From: Chitinophaga sp. CF418
Lineage (GTDB): Bacteria > Bacteroidota > Bacteroidia > Chitinophagales > Chitinophagaceae
DNA length: 64,000 nucleotides
NCBI RefSeq assembly: GCF_900142925.1
Contig: NZ_FRCN01000004.1
Location: forward strand, 62,001 to 126,000
Reading direction: 5' to 3'
Below the pieces are notes generated by a model. The model was given only the letters and a program-made list of their open reading frames with translations. It was not told the DNA's origin and did not search any database. Below, in pieces: positions 27,694 to 35,317 of the stretch (within the stretch, counting starts at the first letter, position 1; each line of letters opens with the position of its first letter). A program made the translations under genes and the position numbers.

Positions 27694-28025
27694 CCTCAAT
27701 ATCATCAGTATTGATCAGTCATTGCTTTCCTTAACCCCACTCCTGCCATTCCCCTCAACACAGCCACCGCAAGGCTTATCATGCTATCCCCGATCACTCG
27801 GCTGTCCCTTGCAATCCTACTTCACCTGCACTATTCATGATTCACGAGACAATGTTAAGGAAGATATCAAAGCGGTTTTAAAGAAAGTACACGAAGCCGG
27901 TAAAATCGATCATAAACCATCGAAATCGCGTTATAAAACCGTTTTCGCTTTGCATTGCAAAGTCAAAATATTGGATATTGTATGATCCTGACCAGCTATC
28001 AGATTCACTTCAGTATGTTTCCAGG

Positions 28026-28194
28026 ATACAAGCAGGATATGACTAGCATCTTCCTCCGTCTTTCTTCCGTTAAAAAACGGAGGAAGAACGGAGGACAGAC
28101 GGAGGAAGATGCTGATTGTATACAGGTTGTATGCTGGTTTGATGCAGAACATATCCGGAATTTACTTTGTATACAACCAGGATGTGACTAGCAT
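28026..28194 (+). repeat. Direct repeat pair, 24 bp, 145 bp apart, leading into two hairpins
   Basis: Copy 1 at 28026-28049 and copy 2 at 28171-28194 share 22 of 24 bases, including the 8-base end ACTAGCAT. Each copy runs directly into the left arm of a large inverted repeat. This looks like an ancient tandem duplication whose hairpins have since diverged. Confidence 0.7.
28045..28113. repeat. Large inverted repeat, unit A (17-bp arms)
   Basis: AGCATCTTCCTCCGTCT (28045-28061) is exactly complementary to 28097-28113. The 35 bases between contain a second small hairpin and repeats of ACGGAGGA (at 28077, 28089, 28099). It is the diverged partner of the unit at 28185. Confidence 0.8.
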
Positions 28195-28251
28195 TATCCT
28201 TCGTTAATCCTTCGTTCGGAACGAAAGATTAACGAAGGATAATGCTAGTCA
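28185..28251. repeat. 67-bp near-perfect palindrome, unit B (33-bp arms)
   Basis: Two 33-base arms (28185-28217 and 28219-28251) are complementary except at one position, around the single central base at 28218. The arms begin TGACTAGCATTATCC. It is too long and T-poor for a usual terminator. It could form a cruciform in DNA or a long RNA hairpin. Confidence 0.85.
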
Positions 28252-28349
28252 TATGGAAGTCTCATCCAGTTCAACCCCAGATTTTGGTTTACTTAGAATC
28301 CGTTTGAGATTCAGTTGAATCTCTACTATATCTCAACCCTAAATAACGA

Positions 28350-28379
28350 AGGCTGCCTCATAACAGATGAGACAGCCTC
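28350..28379 (-). terminator. Hairpin downstream of DUF1349 gene
   Basis: The stem AGGCTGCCTCAT/ATGAGACAGCCT (one G-T type mismatch) has loop AACAG and lies 62 bp beyond the stop at 28441. The T-run is weak, so its terminator role is probable rather than certain. Confidence 0.6.
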
Positions 28380-28440
28380 TTCCAAATTAGTTCACAGCAT
28401 TACTTCTGCATATAAGGTTGAATTATTTTTTTCTTACATA

Positions 28441-29049
28441 CTATTCAACGGCCTTCACTTCAAAATTCTCATACGTCACATCAAAGCTCTGTTTACCCGG
28501 AGCAGCAGCCACTATACCAATTCCTGCCTTTACATTTGGCGGGAAGTAGGCTAAACGCAGCATATCATATTTCACCCCATCAAAGGAATATTTTATCTCC
28601 ACATAGTCACCTTTCCTCAACAGTTTCAGCCAGATGGAAGCGGGGCTATCATGTCTTGGCACTACTGACCAGTCAGATACTTCACGGGTTACAACAGCGC
28701 TGACGTTCTGTACACCATCTACGTATTCTATGCCGGTTTTAATCCAGTTTTTTTCGTCTATACGCACCATCAATCCGGCCTGATGGAATAGTTCTTTATA
28801 ATGGCCACTGATCTTAACACTGGCTTCGAAATTACCAGTCATTTCCTTGTAATAGAAAGGACCATTATCCCGGATGAAACCATAATGCGTTACGCGCCAG
28901 AAGTCTGTATTGGGTTCAATGGTGCAGGTCAGTTTCTTTTCATCACCTGACCACTTTTTAGGTTCGTTGTTCCACTTCATCTGATTATTTTGAGCGTATA
29001 AAAATGTTGATGACAAAACAGTACTGAGAATTAATACTAAAGTTTTCAT
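28441..29049 (-). CDS. Secreted DUF1349 domain protein
   Basis: A 202-aa protein with a signal peptide ending TFLYAQ. The mature part is a single DUF1349 domain, a concanavalin-like beta-sandwich. Typical cues are TDFWRVTHYGFIRDNGPF, the stretch LFHQAGLMVRIDEKNWIKTG and the closing AAPGKQSFDVTYENFEVK. Related proteins are annotated as regulators of enolase 1-like in yeast; in bacteria the fold usually handles carbohydrates. It is a single gene, and its upstream region contains the polypurine run at 29139-29188. Confidence 0.9.
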   Translation of the reverse strand: MKTLVLILSTVLSSTFLYAQNNQMKWNNEPKKWSGDEKKLTCTIEPNTDFWRVTHYGFIRDNGPFYYKEMTGNFEASVKISGHYKELFHQAGLMVRIDEKNWIKTGIEYVDGVQNVSAVVTREVSDWSVVPRHDSPASIWLKLLRKGDYVEIKYSFDGVKYDMLRLAYFPPNVKAGIGIVAAAPGKQSFDVTYENFEVKAVE

Positions 29050-29138
29050 GAAATGTTTTATAAGTGATTGAATGACCGGGTTACGGGTTACATCATTGCA
29101 AAGTATTCAAATTTACAAAAAGTACGAAAACAAGAATC

Positions 29139-29188
29139 GAAGAAGAAGAAAAGAAAAAGGAAAGAGAAGAGAAGAGAAGAAAAGAAAG
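29139..29188 (+). repeat. 50-base uninterrupted polypurine run
   Basis: Only A and G occur from 29139 to 29188, with internal repeats of AGAAG and GAGAAGA that give near mirror symmetry. It lies about 90-140 bp upstream of the DUF1349 gene start at 29049. Such a run can form triplex DNA and may also slip during replication. Confidence 0.8.
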
Positions 29189-29302
29189 TAACAAGCAATA
29201 ACAAAGACTCAGCTAACAAAGAAGCTTACCAAAGGAGAATGACATACAAAAAAGCCATATTCAGCGTCAGCTTAAAATCAATTGGGAGAAGATTGCAATA
29301 AG

Positions 29303-29448
29303 CGGTTTCAGGTAGGAATGCCGGGCCTTCGGCTCTTCGGGTGCACGATTGATAAAGTCTAATAGACATTCCCAATCCATACGATTGAGAAAGTTTAATA
29401 GTCATCCAATGCCCGGAGAGGCGCCGACCGGCATCCTACCTGAAACCG
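29303..29448. mobile_element. MITE-like 146-bp element with 21-22 bp terminal inverted repeats
   Basis: The left end 29303-29324 (begins CGGTTTCAGGTAGG) and the right end 29428-29448 (ends CCTACCTGAAACCG) are complementary apart from a single extra base. The arms continue inward as an imperfect GC-rich pairing. The centre holds two tandem 31-36 bp repeats. There is no coding frame. The size and structure resemble a non-autonomous miniature element, but a structured RNA is equally possible; I saw no clear target-site duplication. Confidence 0.5.
29345..29411 (+). repeat. Tandem imperfect repeat inside the 146-bp element
   Basis: Unit 1 starts at 29345 with ACGATTGATAAAGTCTAATA and unit 2 at 29381 with ACGATTGAGAAAGTTTAATA; they share most of about 31 bases. 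Each contains a small GTCT/AGAC-type pairing. Confidence 0.7.
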
Positions 29449-29485
29449 TGCAGACGTCAATCCTCCATACTCACCCCAAGCAAAC

Positions 29486-29524
29486 AAAAAAAAGCTGGCA
29501 AGCATACCGTAGTAGCTCGCCAGC
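29486..29524 (-). terminator. Rho-independent terminator of DUF4846 gene
   Basis: On the minus strand the stem GCTGGCgAGcTAC/GTAtGCTtGCCAGC is followed by eight T's. It lies 29 bp past the stop at 29553. Confidence 0.85.
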
Positions 29525-29552
29525 GTCGCATAGTATAGGGAATCGACAATCT

Positions 29553-30365
29553 TTATCTGAACCGCATCAACTCCTCCCATCTAAAAATCCACTCCGGCGT
29601 AGTCAGCAGCTTATCAGCGCCAACATTATACCATGGATGAGAAGAATTAACCGGATTCTTTAATATATGTATATCCTGCGCAGGCATATAACTCTGCGCC
29701 AATAAAAACACCTTCTGCCCCGCAGCATTCACCGCCATATCCATCACTAACACAGCATGCCCGGGAGAACCACCACGAATAAACACATCCCCGGCCTGTA
29801 TATCTGCCGGCGCATCAACAGCCGCAAGCTCCTTACTCAGCGACAATGTACCCGCATAAGAAAACACCGTCTGCAAATATTGATAAAAACAATCCTTACC
29901 CTGACAAGCCATACCAGTCAACTGCCGCTGCAAACGGCCGTGTTTAACAGGAAACCGGTATCCGTTCATCCAGCTGCTATAATCCATCAGCGTTCCATCA
30001 GTAGCATGAAACGCTATCCGCGTATACCGCTGTGAAGCATACATATATTCCGCATATAACCTGATCACCGCATCCGCACATTGCTGCAGGTCTTTCTTCC
30101 CCACAGAAACATCCAGCACAGCAAATTGTGCTGACTGATTCGGCTTTCTTTCGCCATTATATAGATATACAGTATTATTTGTTTTTACATGTACGCCCCT
30201 CAACCACGCCCCAAACGAACCCGCTTCAAGCGACACCCGTTTATATCCCGCAGGCAAGGGTATCTGCCCTACCGTTTCATAACGCATAGCAGGACTCAGT
30301 TGCAGGCTCCTGGCTTCAAGATAGTGCCAGAACAGAAGGGACGCGCCGCTAACAAACATGACCAT
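29553..30365 (-). CDS. DUF4846 domain protein
   Basis: I start at ATG 30365 (MVMFVSGASLLFWHYL, 270 aa); a TTG at 30389 would add eight residues (MKYFPWAS). An N-terminal membrane anchor or signal (about 1-20) is followed by a DUF4846 domain over nearly the whole length. Typical segments are IPLPAGYKRV, YNGERKPNQSAQFAVLDV, CADAVIRLYAEY and RGGSPGHAVLVMDMAV near the end. The last resembles a Cys/His-type peptidase strand with His in PGHAV, but I see no paired catalytic Cys. Probably periplasmic and membrane-tethered. It is a single gene with its own terminator. Confidence 0.88.
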   Translation of the reverse strand: MVMFVSGASLLFWHYLEARSLQLSPAMRYETVGQIPLPAGYKRVSLEAGSFGAWLRGVHVKTNNTVYLYNGERKPNQSAQFAVLDVSVGKKDLQQCADAVIRLYAEYMYASQRYTRIAFHATDGTLMDYSSWMNGYRFPVKHGRLQRQLTGMACQGKDCFYQYLQTVFSYAGTLSLSKELAAVDAPADIQAGDVFIRGGSPGHAVLVMDMAVNAAGQKVFLLAQSYMPAQDIHILKNPVNSSHPWYNVGADKLLTTPEWIFRWEELMRFR

Positions 30366-30551
30366 AGAGGCCCATGGAAAGTACTTCAATTCGACAAATT
30401 TCTATAATGATGCAAGGAATAAAAAGATTCCATAAGAAGGTGTTAATTTTTTAATTAAATTTGTTCAGGCCACGTAGAAGCCTCATTTTAGTATAGCCTT
30501 ACACGGCACCCATTCCTTCCTGAGACATATAGCCACGGTCACTAATATCTT

Positions 30552-30577
30552 ATGAATAAGAAAAATTACTTATTCAT
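30552..30577. promoter_or_regulatory. Perfect 9-bp inverted repeat upstream of phosphoesterase gene
   Basis: ATGAATAAG and CTTATTCAT flank 8 A/T-rich bases, 58 bp before the ATG at 30636. The position fits an operator; no regulator is assigned. Confidence 0.4.
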
Positions 30578-30635
30578 ACGGATCGCTACGCACTTTTCGA
30601 TCGTAAACATCTAATCATTCCTAAAACCCATTCGT

Positions 30636-32681
30636 ATGTCTCTGCAGAACTTCGTACGGGTACACAATGCCAATCTGTCCTTTTGGCAATCTGTTGTATC
30701 GCAACGCGTACGCCAACAAATGGAACTGACCGACAGCAAGGTTAGCCACAATCAATTACTCAAGCATCCCGCAATCGCCGCCACCGCGAAACATGTCAAA
30801 CTAACGGCTAAGGGCACACCTCCCGGTCCGGACACCTTAGACCTTAATGATCCTGATCAGCAGGTGGTATATCTCTCCCATCTGGCTTATGAAAAAGCGT
30901 TATGCCTGACAGAAGGCGATATACAAAGAGCCGGAGCGCTCGATACGGAATACCGTAAGTATAGCGACAAGGATATCATTGGTTTCGCATCCTGTGTTGT
31001 TACTTTCGCGGAATACTGGACACAATACGGAGGTGTCTTCGCTTACAATGACTGGAAAGAATTAGGAGAAGACATCTCTACCTACGGCGTCATCAATGAA
31101 AATGACGGCGGTAACGGCTTCTCCCTTCCATCAGATGCAAGAGTAGCCATCATCGGTGATTGGGGTACCGGGCTGGCAGATGCACAGGCTTTGCTGGTGG
31201 ACATCATCCAACAGCATAATCCACATTGTATTATTCACCTCGGAGACATCTATTATTCCGGTACACCTGAAGAATGTATCAACAATTTCTCAGCCGTTAT
31301 TAAAAATGCTTTTGACATCGCTGAAAAAGATCCTGTTCCTGTTTTCACCATTCCCGGCAACCATGATTATTACTCACTCGGATGGGGGTATTACAGCATG
31401 GTATATGATCTGAACAGTGAGATCGGAACAGCTGCCTTTCAACCGGCCAGTTACTTCTGCCTGCGTACGGAAGACGGCGGATGGCAATTCCTGGGAATGG
31501 ATACCGGCTATAACGATAGTAATCCTGCCGATCAGGCGGACCCGCTCTATGCAGGCCCCTGGCTGCAACCGAATGAGATAGAATGGCACCAGGATAAACT
31601 GAACAACTTCGGAGGAGCTACTATCCTGCTCTCCCATCACCAATTGTTCTCCAGCAATGCCAAGATCAACGGGGCTTTGTCCGATTTTAGCGCATTGCCT
31701 GCACAGAACGCATATCTGTACCAGAACTTCCTACCCTATTTTCCGAAGATAGCGGCCTGGATCTGGGGACATGAACACAACTTTGTGATGTTTGAAAATG
31801 ATCTGCTGGGGCTGTCAAAAGGACGACTGCTGGGCTGCAGTGCATTCGAAGAACTGACATCTTCCGATCCTTATGCAATCAACTATCCGGACATCAAAAA
31901 TTTCATTGACCCTGAGACGGGCAATATGATTGAACTCTCCACTAACGCTGATCTGAATGGTGTGACTTATTACAATCATGCTTACGCGATCATTGACTTC
32001 AGTGGCAGAACAAATCCTACTGATCCGGTGACAACCACTTATTACGAGTATCCTTCCTGGGGAGATAATCCGCCGGACGATCCTGAATCCACCCAATTGT
32101 ACCAGGAACAATACAGTCTTCCTGCAGTGTCAGAGGTACAGATACCCTACAACACCAATAGCTACCTCCTTTCCCAGGATGGTCAGTTCATCGGGCCGGA
32201 GTATAAAGACTATCCCTATATGAGTAATGATTCCCCGGTAGCACTGCAGTTCTATCCGCTGACCACCCAGGGCAATTACCTTACCCACGGAGACACTTTG
32301 CGCATCCTTACTACGGAAAGCAGTGTGGGCGATAAAAACCAGCTGGGTGCCTTTAGCAGAAAATCACTGTACTATGATAATGACAGCAATGATAAAACAG
32401 CATGGGTTGTGTACAAGCGGGATACTTCCGATGGAACAGATATCCACTACGGCGATGAAGTATATTTTGTCAATGTAGACTGGAACCAATGGATGTTACC
32501 TTATGATAGTATCCTGTACAGTGTATTGTACCTGACTACGGAGGAAAACGCCGGTTATTACTGGACCATCACGCAGTCACAGAACAGCGCTTTAGACGGT
32601 ATCACTGTAACGCAGAAACAGAGCCCTTACAAAAAGAAGCACCTGCCGTTTGTTAAAAAAGAACAGAACGTTATTGTATAA
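30636..32681 (+). CDS. Large calcineurin-like metallophosphoesterase
   Basis: A 681-aa protein with no signal peptide. The phosphoesterase core lies at about 168-385: IGDWGTG, HLGDIYYSG (about 203), IPGNHDYY (about 239), LLSHHQLF (about 333) and WGHEHNF (about 377) give a complete two-metal site like that of acid phosphatases. The first 165 residues are helical and unassigned. The last 200 form a beta-rich region (from YLLSQDGQFIGPEYK) resembling a lectin-like or beta-trefoil domain that could bind a ligand. Being intracellular by sequence, its substrate is open. It is a single gene with a terminator at 32703. Confidence 0.88.
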   Translation: MSLQNFVRVHNANLSFWQSVVSQRVRQQMELTDSKVSHNQLLKHPAIAATAKHVKLTAKGTPPGPDTLDLNDPDQQVVYLSHLAYEKALCLTEGDIQRAGALDTEYRKYSDKDIIGFASCVVTFAEYWTQYGGVFAYNDWKELGEDISTYGVINENDGGNGFSLPSDARVAIIGDWGTGLADAQALLVDIIQQHNPHCIIHLGDIYYSGTPEECINNFSAVIKNAFDIAEKDPVPVFTIPGNHDYYSLGWGYYSMVYDLNSEIGTAAFQPASYFCLRTEDGGWQFLGMDTGYNDSNPADQADPLYAGPWLQPNEIEWHQDKLNNFGGATILLSHHQLFSSNAKINGALSDFSALPAQNAYLYQNFLPYFPKIAAWIWGHEHNFVMFENDLLGLSKGRLLGCSAFEELTSSDPYAINYPDIKNFIDPETGNMIELSTNADLNGVTYYNHAYAIIDFSGRTNPTDPVTTTYYEYPSWGDNPPDDPESTQLYQEQYSLPAVSEVQIPYNTNSYLLSQDGQFIGPEYKDYPYMSNDSPVALQFYPLTTQGNYLTHGDTLRILTTESSVGDKNQLGAFSRKSLYYDNDSNDKTAWVVYKRDTSDGTDIHYGDEVYFVNVDWNQWMLPYDSILYSVLYLTTEENAGYYWTITQSQNSALDGITVTQKQSPYKKKHLPFVKKEQNVIV

Positions 32682-32702
32682 AACACAATAACATTCCATA
32701 AT

Positions 32703-32745
32703 AAAAAAGAGACTGCTCATTAATATGAGACAGTCTCTTTTTTAT
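32703..32745. terminator. Bidirectional terminator
   Basis: AAAAAAGAGACTG/CAGTCTCTTTTTT with a loop of about 15 bases lies between the convergent phosphoesterase and SUFU genes. Confidence 0.88.
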
Positions 32746-32754
32746 TTTCTTTTA

Positions 32755-33411
32755 TCAATCTACCCTGTCAAGATCAGTGATCAATAGCGGATTAGACTCC
32801 CGCATCTCATTTATCAGCTTCTCCACTTCACCTGTCTGCGGTTTGGCCAGTAAGCGCTCCACTTCTTTGGTAGTCAACCCTACCATCTGCAGAAAGGTTA
32901 CTTCTCCGTGAGGCGTCTGGATCATGCCCAGTTCAGGATCAGGAACGAATGCCACTCCGACGATGTCAGTAGCAGTTTCCAGCCTGATAGGCCCTTTGGC
33001 AGGAATAAAATGATACGGCTCAAACCAGCGTTTGCTTTCAAATACATAACGCGCCAGGTTATTCATCACCTGTATAGCCCATGTAGGGTCGCTGCCGTTA
33101 TCTTCTGAAAAAGGTTTGATCCGGAAAGTAAATTCAAAACCCCATTTACTGAACTCACCACCCGCCTGTTCTTCATCGTAATACAACTGCGACATGCCAT
33201 AGCTGACCATGTGCAGATGCGGGATCTGTTTTTCACTCTCATAGATACTGGTACCGTCAATAGGATCTTCACCTCCTATTGCAAAGTGTAAGGGCGGCGC
33301 ATAATGCCTTGGTTCCTGTGTACCATAGATGCTTTCCAGTTGTTTATCTATCGCCAGCCATCCCACTGCATCGTCTTCTTTGAATAACTTTTTGTACTCT
33401 TCCTTAGTCAT
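32755..33411 (-). CDS. Suppressor-of-fused (SUFU) domain protein
   Basis: A 218-aa cytosolic protein matching the SUFU family along its length: HYAPPLHFAIGGEDPIDGTS, HLHMVSYGMSQLYYDE, KWGFEFTFRIK, and the C-terminal IVGVAFVPDPELG then QMVGLTTKEVE. In animals SUFU regulates Gli factors; in bacteria it is known mainly as an immunity-type domain in contact-dependent toxin loci. No toxin gene is near. Instead it is 14 bp downstream of lysA in the same direction, so it is probably co-transcribed with lysine/DAP biosynthesis. Its role there is unknown. Confidence 0.92.
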   Translation of the reverse strand: MTKEEYKKLFKEDDAVGWLAIDKQLESIYGTQEPRHYAPPLHFAIGGEDPIDGTSIYESEKQIPHLHMVSYGMSQLYYDEEQAGGEFSKWGFEFTFRIKPFSEDNGSDPTWAIQVMNNLARYVFESKRWFEPYHFIPAKGPIRLETATDIVGVAFVPDPELGMIQTPHGEVTFLQMVGLTTKEVERLLAKPQTGEVEKLINEMRESNPLLITDLDRVD

Positions 33412-33425
33412 AGGTGATTTAACGT

Positions 33426-34733
33426 TTACAGTTCGTGTCGGATCATTTTCCTTACCAGGTCCTGCTGCGTTTCGCGCTCCCTGATAACATATATTTTGTC
33501 TTTGTCGATCATGATCTCCGCCGGCCTTACGTGAAGGTTATAGTTACTAGCCATTACCATGCCATAAGCGCCTACCGTAAACACCGCTACGTAATCTCCC
33601 TGACGCAAAGCAGGTAAAGGTCTTTCTTTCGCCAGATAATCAGACGATTCACAGATAGGTCCCACCACATCATAAGTAGTCAGCCCTTCCTGCGGCACCG
33701 GGTAATTACGGTTCGTCAACACATGTTCCGCCTGCGGTTTTACCGGCCAGATGAAATGAAAGGCGTTATACATGGCAGGACGGATCAACTCCGTCATACC
33801 GCCATCCAGGATGACGATATTTTTGTCGCCTGATTGTTTTACGTACAGCACCTTGCAGACCATGATACCTGCATTCGCAGAGATAGAACGTCCTGGCTCC
33901 AGGATGATCTTAAAGCCTTCATTTTTCACATAAGGCTCCAGTAATTCTGTGATTGGACCAGCAAAACTTTCCCAGGAGAAATTGTCATTATCCATATAAT
34001 TAGCCGGGAAACCACCGCCTATATTCAGTACATCCAGACGGATGTTCTTACGCTTCAGGTCTTCTACCAGCTCCACCATTTTGCGAATAGCGGCTACATA
34101 AAATGTATACGAAGAGATAGGAGAACCAATATGGGAATGCAGCCCCCTGATCTTCACATAAGGATGATCAGCATTCTCTTCTATCAGCGTTTCCACGTGA
34201 GCGTAATCAATGCCGAATTTCGCACCCTTATGACCGGTACGTGTCTTTTCATTTGTCTTCTCATCCAGGACATCCGGCAGGATGCGGATCAGCACATTCA
34301 CCTCTCTTTTCAGCTCTCCGGCCAGCTCCTGGACCTTTGCCAGCTCCTGTTCCGATTCGATATTAATAAAACCCACTTCACTGAGGATCGCATCTGTGAT
34401 CTCTTCGTCAGATTTACCTACACCGGCAAACACTACTTTTGAAAGATCTGCATTACTCTGTTTCACGACAAACAGCTCTCCACCGCTCACAATATCCATC
34501 CCGGCGCCCAGGGCCGCCAGTTCATTCAGCAGGTGTACATTATTGCTCGACTTCACAGAAAAGCAGATCATAGGCTGCAGCTTCTCAAAGATCCCGTAGA
34601 TCTTCTGATAATGCGTCTTTAAGGTATTCGCTGAATACAGGTAAAAAGGCGTAGGAAGACCCCTCTCCGGTAAACTGTTCACCGGTACATCTTCGCAATG
34701 CAGTACTCCATTCTTATATTGAAACAGATCCAT
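33426..34733 (-). CDS. lysA: Diaminopimelate decarboxylase
   Basis: A 435-aa PLP enzyme of alanine-racemase fold type III. The PLP lysine is Lys61 in CFSVKSSNN. The glycine loop NIGGGFP (about 245) and EPGRSI bind the phosphate of PLP. The C-terminal GPICESSDYLA carries the catalytic Cys of the dimer partner site. It makes L-lysine from meso-diaminopimelate, the last step of lysine synthesis. The SUFU gene follows after 14 bp. Divergent from the ArsR gene with 113 bp between. Confidence 0.95.
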   Translation of the reverse strand: MDLFQYKNGVLHCEDVPVNSLPERGLPTPFYLYSANTLKTHYQKIYGIFEKLQPMICFSVKSSNNVHLLNELAALGAGMDIVSGGELFVVKQSNADLSKVVFAGVGKSDEEITDAILSEVGFINIESEQELAKVQELAGELKREVNVLIRILPDVLDEKTNEKTRTGHKGAKFGIDYAHVETLIEENADHPYVKIRGLHSHIGSPISSYTFYVAAIRKMVELVEDLKRKNIRLDVLNIGGGFPANYMDNDNFSWESFAGPITELLEPYVKNEGFKIILEPGRSISANAGIMVCKVLYVKQSGDKNIVILDGGMTELIRPAMYNAFHFIWPVKPQAEHVLTNRNYPVPQEGLTTYDVVGPICESSDYLAKERPLPALRQGDYVAVFTVGAYGMVMASNYNLHVRPAEIMIDKDKIYVIRERETQQDLVRKMIRHEL

Positions 34734-34819
34734 AATAAATTATCTATAAAACAGTAAGATAAAAGAATTTATTGTTATGGAAACATTATTAACCCATTAT
34801 AAAACGCCATTCCATTAAA

Positions 34820-34835
34820 ATCGGTAAATTCCGAT
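34820..34835. promoter_or_regulatory. Inverted-repeat operator candidate of ArsR gene
   Basis: ATCGG TAAATT CCGAT: two 5-base arms around 6 bases, overlapping the promoter of the ArsR gene by one base. The position fits autorepression, the usual mode of ArsR proteins. Confidence 0.5.
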
Positions 34836-34842
34836 ACCTTTG
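34835..34842 (+). promoter_or_regulatory. Exact -7 promoter box of ArsR gene
   Basis: TACCTTTG, an exact TANNTTTG. It ends only 4 bp before the ATG at 34847, so transcription should begin at or within the start codon, implying a leaderless message. The upstream TTTG box is not present at 19-21 bp. Confidence 0.5.
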
Positions 34843-34846
34843 CAGT

Positions 34847-35149
34847 ATGGATCAAGTTGAAATTTTTAAGGCCTTATCCAACAAAAAAAGGCTGGAAATC
34901 CTAGCCTGGCTGAAGGAACCGGAAAAGCATTTCCCGAAACAGGAATGCGGGGAATTCAGCAAGACAGGCGTGTGCGTGGGCCATATTCAGCAGAAATCAG
35001 GGCTCACCCAATCCACAGTATCTGAATATTTGTCTATGCTGCAGCGGGCTGACCTGCTGATAGCTACCCGTTTGGGCCAATGGACACACTATAAAAGGAA
35101 TGAGGAAGCCATTAAAAAACTGGGCCTCCATATCCAGGATGAACTGTAG
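34847..35149 (+). CDS. ArsR-family winged-helix repressor
   Basis: A 100-aa protein. Helix 1 (QVEIFKALSNKKRLEILAWL) and the winged helix-turn-helix SGLTQSTVSEYLSMLQRADL (about 51-70), then TRLGQWTHYKRN, are typical of ArsR/SmtB. Two cysteines (Cys34, Cys43) lie in the loop before the recognition helices, where a redox or metal signal could act, but they are not in the classical ELCVCDL form. It is a single gene, divergent from lysA. The overlapping inverted repeat suggests it represses itself and perhaps lysA. Confidence 0.92.
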   Translation: MDQVEIFKALSNKKRLEILAWLKEPEKHFPKQECGEFSKTGVCVGHIQQKSGLTQSTVSEYLSMLQRADLLIATRLGQWTHYKRNEEAIKKLGLHIQDEL

Positions 35150-35260
35150 ATTAAGCATGGCCTGCTACACTTTGTACCATAAATCCGGATGAAGATAAAA
35201 AAATTTCCAGGGGAATATCAGATATTCCTATAGTTCCGGAAAAGCCTTGTAAGGGAAAAC

Positions 35261-35293
35261 TAAAACGCCCCTGCAATGAATGCAGAGGCGCCT
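35261..35293 (-). terminator. Terminator of glycine-rich lipoprotein gene
   Basis: On the minus strand the stem GGCGCCTCTGCA/TGCAGGGGCG (small mismatch) is followed by TTTTAGTTTT. It starts 25 bp past the stop at 35318. Confidence 0.75.
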
Positions 35294-35317
35294 TAAATTT
35301 AAAGTATCTGAGAGCTG

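Larger units (their letters stand above)
27694..28440. other. Intergenic region dense in inverted repeats
   Basis: About 750 bp without a credible gene. It contains an 8-bp inverted repeat CGGTTTTA/TAAAACCG (27873 and 27934), two large hairpin units at 28045 and 28185 (listed separately), and a terminator-like hairpin at 28350. A frame at 27722-27985 exists but starts in low-complexity sequence and has no family signal. Confidence 0.5.

Noticed and set aside
27722-27985. A possible 87-aa small gene after GH2
   Set aside because: The start region is Pro/Ser low-complexity and the tail overlaps inverted repeats. The middle (VKEDIKAVLKKVHEAGKID) looks helical, so a gene remnant cannot be excluded, but support is too thin.
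28041-28113. CRISPR-like repeats (ACGGAGGA copies)
   Set aside because: Copies are 8-11 bp, 10-12 bp apart, and part of a hairpin. There are no spacers of constant length and no cas genes.
28185-28251. Simple rho-independent terminator
   Set aside because: Arms of 33 bp and no T-run on either strand; it also lies far (over 500 bp) from the end of the GH2 gene.
29068-29301. A Lys/Arg-rich 77-aa frame
   Set aside because: It is a translation of the polypurine run and its flanks; such runs give false basic peptides.
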